Positions 1 through 7,934 of a DNA stretch of 64,000 nt are shown here, in pieces. The position numbers and the translations under genes are program-made. A model generated the notes under the pieces. That model did not search any database. It was not told the origin of the DNA and saw only the letters and a list, made by a program, of their open reading frames with translations. Source of the DNA: Anaerolineae bacterium (GTDB lineage: Bacteria > Chloroflexota > Anaerolineae > 4572-78 > J111); NCBI GenBank assembly GCA_022071955.1, contig JAJVIM010000029.1, positions 62,001 to 126,000 on the forward strand, read 5' to 3'. The first letter of the stretch is position 1; every line of letters begins with the position of its first letter.

Positions 1-15
1 CCGAAGTCACGAAGG

Positions 16-43
16 GTAGGGGCGCTTCGCGAAGCGCCCCTAC
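16..43. repeat. 28-bp perfect palindrome, copy 1
   Basis: A perfect palindrome whose half-site is GTAGGGGCGCTTCG. An identical copy lies at 57227-57254. It sits just after the stop codon of the minus-strand PLP enzyme gene and has no T-run, so it is more likely a dispersed intergenic repeat than a classical terminator. Confidence 0.85.
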
Positions 44-51
44 GCCAATTG

Positions 52-1470
52 CTATCTGGCCGCAGCCATCACCGTGCGCTCGCCGACGGCAGCCAGCGCC
101 TGCTCCAGATCACCGATGATGTCGGCGGGGTGTTCCGCGCCCACACTGAGCCGTACCAGATTGCCGGCCACGTTGGCCAGATCGCGGCCCTCTTCGCCCT
201 GCTGCTGGTGAGTGGAGATGGCCGGGATGGTGGCCACAGTTTTCACGCGGCCCAAATCGGTGGCCCGCCAGATCATCTGCAACTGGTCAAAGAATTTCCG
301 CGCCGCTGCCGGCCCACCGGCCACAGTAAAGCCGAGCAGGTGGCTAAAGCGGTTAACCGGCGCACCGAACTCTTCTTCGGCGTCAACGAGCCACATATAT
401 TTTTGGGCGATGGCGTATTCCGGGGTGCCGGGCAGGCCGGGGTAAAACACCTGCTCGATCTGAGGCTGGTCGGCCAAAAATTGGGCCACCCGCATGGCGC
501 TGGTACTCATTAAATTGACTTTGCTGCGCAGCGTGCGCAGGTCGTTTAAAATCATCATCGCGCTAAACGGGCTGATCCCCGGCCCGTGATCGCGGAAGGG
601 CAGCAGTTTAACGTACAGCGCAAAATTCTGGCGCAGGGCGTCGGGGCCAACCCGGCTGGGAATGTTGGCTCTGGCAATCACCGCGCCGGCGATGGCAAAA
701 CCGCTGGTGGTCATCGCTTTGCTCACCGATTGAACAACGATGTCCGCGCCGTGCAGCAGCGGGCGCATCAGGGCCGGCGTGGCTACCGTCGAGTCGATAA
801 TCAGCGGGAGGCCGTGGCCGTGGGCCAGCTCGGCCAGCGCGGCAATATCGAACATGCCCAGGCCGGGGTTACTGGGCATTTCGCCAAAGACAAAGCGGGT
901 GTTGGCGTCAATCTGGCCGGCCCACTCGTCAAAATCCAGCGGATTTTTCACCCAGCGCAGTTCGATGCCACGCTCGCGGGCGTAGCGCTCGCTGAAGAGC
1001 ATAAATGTGCCGCCGTAGCATTTGGCGCTGGCTACAAAATTGATGGGGCCGCTGCCGTCGCGCTCCAAAAACGGGTTGGTGGCCATAAACACCGCCGCCA
1101 TCCCCGAAGCCGTAGCGCAAGCGGTCACTTCGCCGCCAAAGCCGTAGCCTTCCAGCAGGGCCAGCGTCTCTTCCAAAAAGCCGACGGTGGGGTTGGCCAC
1201 CCGGCTGTAAATCCAGCCCGGCATCTGATAGGAGAGGGCGGCTTCCATGTGGTCGCTGTTTTCAAAGTGCTGGGCGGTGCTCATATAAACCGGTTCGATA
1301 ATGCTACCCTGGTTGCCGAGCGCGGCCTGCATCCCGTACAATCCGTGGACGGCGATGGTATCGAACTTTTTGCCGCGCATGGCGGCGCGATGGGCGGCCA
1401 GCCCGGCCAGCATGGCTTGCCCCTGATCGATGTAATGCTGTACGCCGGTTGAATGGTTATGGTCTGTCAC
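52..1470 (-). CDS. Cys/Met-metabolism PLP-dependent enzyme (methionine gamma-lyase / cystathionine gamma-synthase family)
   Basis: A 472-residue fold-type I PLP enzyme of the trans-sulfuration family, probably a cytosolic lyase or sulfhydrylase acting on methionine, homocysteine or O-acylhomoserine. YSRVANPT (residues 88-95) is the phosphate-binding segment. D226 in IIDSTVATP is the pyridine-nitrogen partner. K251 in QSVSKAMTTSG is the likely Schiff-base lysine; the usual SATKY context is altered, so substrate assignment is uncertain. The GTG start at 1470 was chosen because AGAGGAGAAATACTT precedes it; an ATG further upstream at 1560 has no such site. It is the last gene of a minus-strand unit with the tyrosine phenol-lyase-like gene and an Lrp regulator, which fits amino-acid catabolism. 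A 218-nt gap with strong hairpins separates it from the gene upstream. Confidence 0.85.
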   Translation of the reverse strand: MTDHNHSTGVQHYIDQGQAMLAGLAAHRAAMRGKKFDTIAVHGLYGMQAALGNQGSIIEPVYMSTAQHFENSDHMEAALSYQMPGWIYSRVANPTVGFLEETLALLEGYGFGGEVTACATASGMAAVFMATNPFLERDGSGPINFVASAKCYGGTFMLFSERYARERGIELRWVKNPLDFDEWAGQIDANTRFVFGEMPSNPGLGMFDIAALAELAHGHGLPLIIDSTVATPALMRPLLHGADIVVQSVSKAMTTSGFAIAGAVIARANIPSRVGPDALRQNFALYVKLLPFRDHGPGISPFSAMMILNDLRTLRSKVNLMSTSAMRVAQFLADQPQIEQVFYPGLPGTPEYAIAQKYMWLVDAEEEFGAPVNRFSHLLGFTVAGGPAAARKFFDQLQMIWRATDLGRVKTVATIPAISTHQQQGEEGRDLANVAGNLVRLSVGAEHPADIIGDLEQALAAVGERTVMAAAR

Positions 1471-1620
1471 AAGTATTTCTCCTCTGAAAATAGCGCCGCA
1501 GGCCGGGGGGCTTGCCTGTGCCCGTTTTTGGGGTAGGGGGTAGCTCCCCCCAATAACCATTTTTATTCCTGGTGTCGAACCCCCGGTTCTGTCGGACTCC
1601 TTTGGAAATAGGATTAGCTG

Positions 1621-1679
1621 CCCCTCACCCCCTTTCCCCCTCTCCCCCTGCCAGGGGGAGAGGCCAGGGGAGGGGGTTA
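1621..1679. repeat. GC-rich intergenic hairpin (CCCCTC/GAGGGG type)
   Basis: A pyrimidine-rich arm (CCCCCTCTCCCCCTGCC) is followed by its purine-rich complement (AGGGGGAGAGGCCAGGGG), which can fold into a long stem. Related hairpins occur at 3837-3866 and 45232-45275. It lies between the two PLP enzyme genes. It could attenuate read-through or simply be a dispersed repeat. Confidence 0.6.
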
Positions 1680-1688
1680 GTAATTTTT

Positions 1689-3101
1689 TTACAGCCGCGC
1701 AAAACGGGCCTGGAAAAAGCGCAGGTATTTTGGCTCGTAAACCATTTTCATCCCGCGGGTTTGCAGACGGTTATCGTACACGGCCTTGACCGCCTCGGCG
1801 GTAACGTCCATGTGGGCCTGGGTGTAAACCCGGCGCGGAATGGTCAGCCGCACCAGTTCCAGTTTTGGGTAGCGATGGTCGCCGGTGGCGGGATCGCGCC
1901 CGGCGCTGACCACGCCCCGTTCCATCGCCCGGATGCCGGAGTCAAGGTACAGTTCGGCGGCCAGGGTTTGGGCCGGAAACTCGGCCTGGGGAATGTGTTC
2001 GTAAATCCGTTTGGCATCCAAAAAGATGGCGTGCCCGCCCACCGGCTGCACAATGGGAATGCCCCAATCCACCAGCAGTTCGCCCAGATAGCGCACCTGG
2101 CCAATACGGGCGGCCATGTGGTCATCCTGCACCGCCTCGCCAATGCCGATGGCCAGCGCCTCCATATCGCGGCCGCTCATGCCGCCGTAGGTGTGCAGCC
2201 CTTCGTAAATTACCACCATGTTGCGCGCCGAGTCGTACACGTCGGGATCATTCACCGCCAGCCAGCCGCCAATATTCACCAGATGGTCTTTTTTGGCGCT
2301 CATCCAGGCGCCATCGGTGTAGCCGCAAAACTCCTTTAAAATGGCGGCGATGGGTTTATCGGCATAACCTTCTTCCCGTTCCCGGATAAAAAAGGCGTTC
2401 TCGGCCATGCGGGTGGCATCGAGATAAATTTTGATGCCGTACCGGTCGCACAGGTTGCGCAGGGCGCGAACATTGGCCATGCTGACCGGCTGGCCGCCGG
2501 CCATGTTGACCGTGCCGGCCAGGCTGACATAGGGGATTTTGTCCGCGCCAACTTTTTTGATTACGGCTGCCAGCTTGTCCAGATTAACATTGCCTTTGAA
2601 GGGGTGAGTGCTGGCCGGGTCGTGCGCTTCGTCAATGATCACATCGACAAAAGTGCCGCCGGCTAACTCCTGGTGCAGGCGGGTGGTGGTAAAGTACATA
2701 TTGCCGGGAATGGTGTCGCCGGGTTTGATGAGCGCCTGGCTGATGAGGTGCTCCGCGCCGCGCCCCTGGTGGGTGGGCACAATATACTGGTAGCCGTAAT
2801 AGGTTTGAATGGCCTCAACCAGGTTGTAAAAATTGCGGCTGCCGGCGTAAGCCTCGTCGCCGAGCATCAGGCCGGCCCACTGCCGGTCGCTCATGGCGCT
2901 GGTGCCGCTGTCGGTCAGCAGATCGATGTAAACATCCTCGGAGCGGAGCAAAAAAGTGTTGAAACCGGCCTCTTCGATGGCCTGCTGGCGTTCGGCGCGG
3001 CTTTTGAGGCTGATCGGCTCAACCATTTTAATTTTCCAGGGTTCGGCCCAGGAGCGACGGCCAAATTGCTGGCCCATTGTTTGCGGGGTACTGGCGGTCA
3101 T
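1689..3101 (-). CDS. tyrosine phenol-lyase-type beta-eliminating lyase (tryptophanase family)
   Basis: A 470-residue PLP enzyme predicted to cleave tyrosine (or a related aromatic amino acid) into phenol, pyruvate and ammonia. PTHQGRGAEHL (109-119) and MSAKKDHLVNIGG with K271 as the probable Schiff-base lysine define the family. Two features favour tyrosine phenol-lyase over tryptophanase. YFTTTR keeps a Thr where tryptophanases have Asp (FDTTQ), and AMERGVVSAGRDP keeps the Arg of the MER motif where tryptophanases have VEIG. The C-terminal YEPKYLRFFQARF also matches the family end. AAAGGAGATGCA precedes the ATG at 3101. It lies 78 bp downstream of an Lrp-family gene on the same strand, which suggests amino-acid-responsive control. 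Tryptophanase activity cannot be excluded from sequence alone. Confidence 0.87.
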   Translation of the reverse strand: MTASTPQTMGQQFGRRSWAEPWKIKMVEPISLKSRAERQQAIEEAGFNTFLLRSEDVYIDLLTDSGTSAMSDRQWAGLMLGDEAYAGSRNFYNLVEAIQTYYGYQYIVPTHQGRGAEHLISQALIKPGDTIPGNMYFTTTRLHQELAGGTFVDVIIDEAHDPASTHPFKGNVNLDKLAAVIKKVGADKIPYVSLAGTVNMAGGQPVSMANVRALRNLCDRYGIKIYLDATRMAENAFFIREREEGYADKPIAAILKEFCGYTDGAWMSAKKDHLVNIGGWLAVNDPDVYDSARNMVVIYEGLHTYGGMSGRDMEALAIGIGEAVQDDHMAARIGQVRYLGELLVDWGIPIVQPVGGHAIFLDAKRIYEHIPQAEFPAQTLAAELYLDSGIRAMERGVVSAGRDPATGDHRYPKLELVRLTIPRRVYTQAHMDVTAEAVKAVYDNRLQTRGMKMVYEPKYLRFFQARFARL

Positions 3102-3179
3102 TGCATCTCCTTTGATTTTTGATTTTAGATTGGGGATTTACCATTGGCCGGTGGGAACGGTCAACCGTAAATCCAAAAT

Positions 3180-3671
3180 TCAGGTAGCGGTGTTCAGGGG
3201 CAGGGCGGTGGTCGATTTGATTTCGGTGAGGACCAGACTGGTGTGGATGCGGGCAATGCCGGGGATGGGCGTGAGCTGGTTGACCACAAACTGTTCCAGC
3301 TCTTTGCGGTTGCGGACGGCCACTTTGAGCAGGTAGTCGTATTCGCCGGTGAGGTGGTGGCATTCCAGCACCTGGGGCATTGCCAGCATCAGCCGCCGGA
3401 AGTTGTCTACATGCTCCTGCTGGTGGAGTTGCAAACTGACGTTGATGAAACAGAGCATGTCAAAACCAATGCGCTCGCGGTCGAGCAGGGCCACATACTG
3501 GCGAATAATACCCTGTTGCTCCAGCCGTTTGAGCCGGGCATGCACTGCCGGCGGCGACAGGTTGACTCGCGCGGCCAGGTCAACATTGCTGATACGCCCC
3601 TCTTGTTGCAGGATGGTCAAAATCGCGTCGTCCAATTCGTCAATTGCCTCTTGATGTGAATATTGTATCAT
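3180..3671 (-). CDS. Lrp/AsnC-family transcriptional regulator
   Basis: A 163-residue feast/famine regulator. Residues about 9-70 form the winged helix-turn-helix (ELDDAILTILQQEGRISNVDLAARV, then LSPPAVHARLKRLEQQGII). Residues about 75-155 form the RAM ligand-binding and oligomerisation domain (HHLTGEYDYLLKVAV). It is the first gene of a minus-strand unit with the two PLP-dependent amino-acid-degrading enzymes and probably senses one of their substrates. The upstream DNA is very AT-rich and holds an inverted repeat at 3689-3711 that could be its own operator. The length is normal for the family. Confidence 0.93.
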   Translation of the reverse strand: MIQYSHQEAIDELDDAILTILQQEGRISNVDLAARVNLSPPAVHARLKRLEQQGIIRQYVALLDRERIGFDMLCFINVSLQLHQQEHVDNFRRLMLAMPQVLECHHLTGEYDYLLKVAVRNRKELEQFVVNQLTPIPGIARIHTSLVLTEIKSTTALPLNTAT

Positions 3672-3688
3672 AAAACCTCGTGGTAATT

Positions 3689-3711
3689 CAATATTATTTT
3701 GTTTGATATTG
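3689..3711. promoter_or_regulatory. candidate Lrp/AsnC operator
   Basis: Inverted repeat CAATAT-N11-ATATTG in AT-rich DNA 18-40 bp upstream of the Lrp gene start. The half-site ATATTGTA recurs across the start codon at about 3659-3666. Position and symmetry suggest autoregulation. No binding consensus is known for this protein. Confidence 0.35.
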
Positions 3712-3836
3712 TAAATGAGGAATAATAAAAGGAAAAGTATGTAATTTAGTTTTTATTATTCTGTTTTCTGAAGATTGGAAGGGCAGTTGCCGAAGAAACA
3801 GAAGTGGCGTGGCCGATTTGGGTTCTCCCCATCCCC

Positions 3837-3907
3837 CTACCCCTTTCCCCAGGGAAGGGGAGTGGTAGCGTGGAGACCGGGCGGCGGAGCCGCCCGGTCT
3901 CCACGCT
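3837..3907. repeat. two adjacent intergenic hairpins, one with a perfect 19-bp stem
   Basis: The gap 3672-4033 holds no gene. Inside it, 3837-3866 folds as CCCCTTTCCCC against GGGAAGGGG. Next to it, 3867-3907 is a perfect 19-bp inverted repeat (arm AGCGTGGAGACCGGGCGGC) around a 3-nt loop. The second has no T-run on either strand, so it looks like a dispersed repeat rather than a terminator. Confidence 0.7.
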
Positions 3908-3982
3908 AAATTCTTTTGGGGTTTGACAAAGGCGGGTAGACAGGTTATAACTGAGGGTAACAGGCGGCGTGAACACCTCACC

Positions 3983-4021
3983 AAAAAAGAGGGGGCAGAA
4001 ATTTTTCTGCCCCCTCTTTTT
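3983..4021 (-). terminator. rho-independent terminator after tyrS
   Basis: Stem AGAGGGGGCAG / CTGCCCCCTCT with T-runs on both sides, 12 bp past the tyrS stop codon. In the minus direction the hairpin is followed by six T residues. It could work in both directions. Confidence 0.85.
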
Positions 4022-4033
4022 GCGTGACGCGTT

Positions 4034-5269
4034 TTATCCTTCAAATATGAGCCGGTGGTATTTCTTTTTGCCGGCCCGCAAAATAATACCGTTGGGCGTG
4101 AGCTGATCGGGTGTGAGCGAGGCGTCGGCCTGGTCAATGCGCTCATCGTTGACGTAAACGCCGCCCTGCTGCATCATCCGGCGGGCTTCGCCGCGGGATT
4201 TGGTCAGCCCAACTTCTTCGAAAATTTCCAGCACCCCAATGCCCTCGGCCAGCCTATTGGCCGGCAGAGTTGTGGTAGGCATAGCGTCGGCATCGCCCGA
4301 GCCGGCAAAAGCAGCTTTGGCCCCGGCTTCGGCTTCTTGCGCGGCAGCCTCGCCGTGGGTAATGACCGTGGCTTCGTAGGCCAGCACGCGCTTGGCCTCA
4401 CGGATGTCCGCACCCTCCAGCGCGGCCAGCCGGCTGATCTCATCGAGCGGCAAAAAGGTGAAGATTTTGAGCAGTTTCTCCACGTCGCGGTCATCGCAGT
4501 TGATCCAGTACTGGTAAAAATCGTACGGGCTGAGCTTGGTGGCATCGAGCCAAACCGCGCCGGCGGCGGTTTTGCCCATTTTTGCGCCGCTGGCGGTGGT
4601 AAGCAGGGGGTAGGTGATGGCGTGAACGGTTTCGCCCTCAACCCGGCGGATCAGATCGACGCCGGCCAAAATGTTGCCCCACTGGTCGTCGCCGCCCATT
4701 TGCAGGGTGCATTGATACCGCCGGAACAGTTCCAGGTAGTCGTAGGCTTGCAGGAGTTGGTAGTTGAACTCAATAAAACTGAGGCCGCGTTCCAGCCGCT
4801 GTTTGTAGGCTTCGGCGGCCAGCATGCGGTTAACGCTAAAATGGCGGCCAATATCGCGCAGAAAGTCGATGTAGTTTAAATTGAGCAGCCAGGTGGCGTT
4901 GTTTTCGGCGATGGCCCGGCCTTCGCCAAAATGGAGGTAGTGATCGAGCTGGGCGTGAATTTTGTAGCCAAACTCGGTGATGGTTTCTCTGGTGAGCATC
5001 TGGCGCAGCTCGGTGCGGCCGCTGGGGTCGCCGACCATAGTGGTGCCGCCGCCCACCAGCCCAATGGGCCGATGCCCGGCCCGCTGCAAGTGCATCATGG
5101 CCATAATGGTGACCAGACTGCCGGCGTGCAGGCTGTCGGCGGTGCTGTCAAAGCCAATGTAAAAGGTTACCTGCTCCGCGGCCAGTTTGTGCCGCACGGC
5201 CTCTTCGTCCGTAACCTGGGCCACAAAGCCCCGCGCTTTGAGAATATCGTAGGCGTTGTCTGTCATCAT
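4034..5269 (-). CDS. tyrS: tyrosyl-tRNA synthetase
   Basis: A 411-residue class I aminoacyl-tRNA synthetase that charges tRNA-Tyr in the cytosol. GFDSTADSLHAGS (residues 39-51) carries the HIGH-type motif as HAGS, as in the long bacterial TyrS form. GGDDQWGNI is the tyrosine-site segment and SGAKMGKT is the KMSKS-type loop. The C-terminal 60-70 residues (GEARRMMQQGGVYVNDERI) form the S4 RNA-binding domain. The start is one of two adjacent ATGs (5269 or 5266) after AGAGAGTTTT. No T-box leader is recognisable upstream. A terminator at 3983-4021 ends the unit, so tyrS is probably monocistronic. Confidence 0.97.
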   Translation of the reverse strand: MMTDNAYDILKARGFVAQVTDEEAVRHKLAAEQVTFYIGFDSTADSLHAGSLVTIMAMMHLQRAGHRPIGLVGGGTTMVGDPSGRTELRQMLTRETITEFGYKIHAQLDHYLHFGEGRAIAENNATWLLNLNYIDFLRDIGRHFSVNRMLAAEAYKQRLERGLSFIEFNYQLLQAYDYLELFRRYQCTLQMGGDDQWGNILAGVDLIRRVEGETVHAITYPLLTTASGAKMGKTAAGAVWLDATKLSPYDFYQYWINCDDRDVEKLLKIFTFLPLDEISRLAALEGADIREAKRVLAYEATVITHGEAAAQEAEAGAKAAFAGSGDADAMPTTTLPANRLAEGIGVLEIFEEVGLTKSRGEARRMMQQGGVYVNDERIDQADASLTPDQLTPNGIILRAGKKKYHRLIFEG

Positions 5270-5325
5270 AAAACTCTCTTGTCGATGGATTTTCGTTAGT
5301 GTCTTTAATTTTTCGCCACCTGAAA

Positions 5326-5393
5326 AGTTGCGGGTGGCAAGTTGCGGGTGGCGCGTATTTACCCGCCACCCGTAACCCGCTACCAACCACAGT
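5326..5393. repeat. 7-nt period intergenic repeat
   Basis: Degenerate heptads (GCGGGTG GCAAGTT GCGGGTG, then ACCCGCC ACCCGTA ACCCGCT) run upstream of tyrS. The two halves are complementary, so the array can fold back on itself. The gap 5270-5534 holds no gene. Confidence 0.65.
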
Positions 5394-5534
5394 CAGGTGC
5401 GTGGCGGCGAAAATTCCGTGACACTAACGATTTTCAAAGAATGGGTATTGTAGCGCAAACGGGGTAAATCAGCGAATAAGCGAAGTTTGGAGTGGGGTGG
5501 GCCGGCGCAACCGGTCCGCCCCACTCCAAAAAAA

Positions 5535-7694
5535 TTACGCCGGCTTGGGCGGAATCAGCAGTTCCATGCCCACCCGGATGAGGCTGGGGCTGGACAGTTT
5601 GTCGCGGTTGGCTTCAAAAATGGTGGGCCACAGGCGCAGATCGCCGTATACTTTTTTGGCGATGCCGCTGAGTGTGTCGCCGGGCTGAACCACGTACGTT
5701 TCGCGGGCCGGCGGCGGCGGCGGCCCGGGTTCGGTGGGCGGTTCCGGTTCGGGCGGCGCGCCGGTTGACAGGAAGCGCTGGCCGCGAGCGGCCATATCAT
5801 CGAGCAGGGTTTGGGTGGCGGAAGGGGTGCTGTTGGCCACCCGTTCTACCAGCAGCGTGCCCACACTGCGAATATCATCGAGCAGGGAATCCGGAATTTG
5901 CTGCGGCGTGGCCACCACGGATACGTAGGCCCATTTGCCGGCAACGTCATCGGGCGCAAAGGTGAAATCCGGCCCAAAGCGGCGAATGTAGCGCATGGCC
6001 GCCGGCAAATACTGGTCCGAGTTGCCCAGCAGCAGCACGTGCTCGCCGGGCTTGGGTTCGGGCAGGGGCAGGCTGTCGGGCGGCGGGTCGGTGGGTCGGG
6101 GCGTGCCCATAGCCACGGCGTACTGCGCGCCGGGCACCAGATCGATGGCGACGGTTTCGCCGGCGGCAAACGTTTGCTGCCGGGTGCGGTGAGTCTCGCT
6201 GAAAACGCGGAACAGGTTGGTTTCGCGGGCTTTGTCCCAGCCGGGGATGAGCTGCCACGGCTGCACGGCCAGTCGGCCCGACCCCTGCGCTTCAACCAGC
6301 AGTTCGCCGGCGGCAATCTGGATAAAACAGTGCGCGGCGCTGCCCGCGGCCTGCCAGGTGAGGGCGCTATCCTGATAAAAGCTGCCGCCAACCGCCACCC
6401 GGCCCGGCGCGGTGGTTTTGTAGGCGATGTGGCTGGCGTGATCGCGCACGGCCTCAAAAGTGATGGGCTGGTTGGCGGCGGGCCAATCCTGGCTCAGGCG
6501 GGCCAGCAGGGCGCTGACCGGCTTGGGCTGATCGCCGATTTTGAACACGCCAAAATTGGCCTCGCGCGGGTTGTTTGAAACATCCACATTATTGAGCATC
6601 CATTTAAAAGCGCCGGCAAAATTATCGGCGCGGAGATAGGCCGCGGTTGCGCCTTCGTATAGCGAGGTTATCTCTTCGGACACGGGCTGGCTGACCGCCG
6701 GATTTTCATCGGACTGGTTGCTCCAGCCAAATTCGCCCATTATGATTGAGTGACGGGGAAAGGCCTGGCGCATAGCCCGCATCTGGTTCAGATTGGTGTT
6801 GAACCCCTTTTCCGACAGGTCAACATAGTTGTGGTACTGCTGAAAATCAAGCCGGCGGTTGGCCGGCAGGGTGGAAAAATGGAGCCAGCTCCAACCGACG
6901 GTCAGCAAATGCTGGCAGCCGGCAGCCCGGATGGGGTCGATGCGGGCGCGCAGCCAGGCGTCAACCGTGCCGTCCATCACGCCGATGAACACGTGCCACG
7001 GTTCGGCGTCGGGTGAGAGCATAAAATCGACGATGGTGCCTTTGCCACTGTTAACGTAATAATTCATCGCCCGGTCGTATTCCAGAAACAGGCGGAGGGC
7101 GTTGATGTAATAGTAGGCGGTGTCGGCATCGAGAAAAGTGGGGATTTTACGCTGCTGTTGGAGCTGAGTGGTTTCGGCGCGGCTTACGCGCTCGCCGTAG
7201 TGGCTGACAAGCTGCATGGTTTGAACCGGAGACGGGTAGCCGCTGGGGTACATGGCTGCTACCAGATTGTAAAAAACCGGCTCGTTTTGCAGATCGTAAG
7301 CAAAAATGGTGGGCACGTCTTTGTAGCGCGCAGCGATTTTGGCGTCCACTTCGGCCACGCGGGGCAGATTCACCGAGTGGGAATCATTGAAAGTGAGCAT
7401 AACCCGCAGGTCGTAATCCTGCGCCAGCGACAGGGTGTGATCCAGCTTTTCAAAATCGCCGCGGCGAATATCCTGTTCCAGCGCGGTGTGGACAAACAGG
7501 CGGATGCTGTTAAAGCCGCTGTTTTGCGCTTTGCGGAAGTCGCGGGCAATCAGTTCGGGGTCAAACAGGTCGCGCTCCCACATTTTCCAGGCCCGGTCAA
7601 AATAGCCGGAATAGTTCACTCCCAGGGCAAAAAATGGCTGGCCCTGGGCATCTAACAGGCGCCGATTGTCTGCTGCAACTTTGAACAAGGCCAT
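5535..7694 (-). CDS. GH5-like TIM-barrel protein with C-terminal LysM domain
   Basis: A 719-residue protein. Residues 1-400 resemble a glycoside hydrolase family 5 / cellulase-like (beta/alpha)8 barrel. AYDLQNEPV (132-140) supplies the acid/base E138 and IIMGEFGW (317-324) supplies the nucleophile E321. Residues about 400-560 look like a beta-sandwich accessory region. About 575-660 is a domain of unknown role ending in a Pro/Glu-rich linker. Residues 666-719 are a LysM domain (YVVQPGDTLSGIAKKVYG). LysM normally binds peptidoglycan or chitin, yet no signal peptide is visible at the N-terminus (MALFKVAADNRRLL). The start is supported by GGAGGTGCGCTTTCTC before the ATG. Substrate is unknown. 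Confidence 0.75.
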   Translation of the reverse strand: MALFKVAADNRRLLDAQGQPFFALGVNYSGYFDRAWKMWERDLFDPELIARDFRKAQNSGFNSIRLFVHTALEQDIRRGDFEKLDHTLSLAQDYDLRVMLTFNDSHSVNLPRVAEVDAKIAARYKDVPTIFAYDLQNEPVFYNLVAAMYPSGYPSPVQTMQLVSHYGERVSRAETTQLQQQRKIPTFLDADTAYYYINALRLFLEYDRAMNYYVNSGKGTIVDFMLSPDAEPWHVFIGVMDGTVDAWLRARIDPIRAAGCQHLLTVGWSWLHFSTLPANRRLDFQQYHNYVDLSEKGFNTNLNQMRAMRQAFPRHSIIMGEFGWSNQSDENPAVSQPVSEEITSLYEGATAAYLRADNFAGAFKWMLNNVDVSNNPREANFGVFKIGDQPKPVSALLARLSQDWPAANQPITFEAVRDHASHIAYKTTAPGRVAVGGSFYQDSALTWQAAGSAAHCFIQIAAGELLVEAQGSGRLAVQPWQLIPGWDKARETNLFRVFSETHRTRQQTFAAGETVAIDLVPGAQYAVAMGTPRPTDPPPDSLPLPEPKPGEHVLLLGNSDQYLPAAMRYIRRFGPDFTFAPDDVAGKWAYVSVVATPQQIPDSLLDDIRSVGTLLVERVANSTPSATQTLLDDMAARGQRFLSTGAPPEPEPPTEPGPPPPPARETYVVQPGDTLSGIAKKVYGDLRLWPTIFEANRDKLSSPSLIRVGMELLIPPKPA

Positions 7695-7715
7695 GAGAAA
7701 GCGCACCTCCACTGA

Positions 7716-7750
7716 AGATAGGATTCAGGATTCAGGAGTTAGGAATTAGG
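7716..7750. repeat. short 7-nt period repeat
   Basis: Four to five heptads of the type AGGATTC AGGATTC AGGAGTT AGGAATT upstream of the GH5-like gene. Same family as the other intergenic short-period repeats in the window. Confidence 0.6.
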
Positions 7751-7863
7751 GCAAATTCCAAAAACAGTATACCACAAACCGAACAGTTTATTATCAAAAA
7801 ACATTATGTTAATTTTACCGCACTTCAACTTGATCGACAAGCGAGACGGCACAGTCCGTTATT

Positions 7864-7893
7864 TTGTATGTAAAAAAGCGAATGTGTTACAAT
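7864..7893 (+). promoter_or_regulatory. sigma-70-type promoter for the aldo/keto reductase unit
   Basis: -35 TTGTAT and -10 TACAAT separated by 18 bp, 42 bp upstream of the start codon. It probably drives the plus-strand genes from 7935 onwards. Confidence 0.6.
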
Positions 7894-7934
7894 GGGGCGT
7901 GTTAGTATCGGTACAACACTGAAAGGACTCGATC

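Noticed and set aside
1689..3101. Tryptophanase (tnaA)
   Set aside because: The substrate-specifying residues match tyrosine phenol-lyase (YFTTTR, AMERGVVSAGR). A broader aromatic specificity is still possible.
5270..5534. T-box riboswitch upstream of tyrS
   Set aside because: The conserved T-box sequence and an antiterminator are not present. The GGGTGG strings belong to the short-period repeat.
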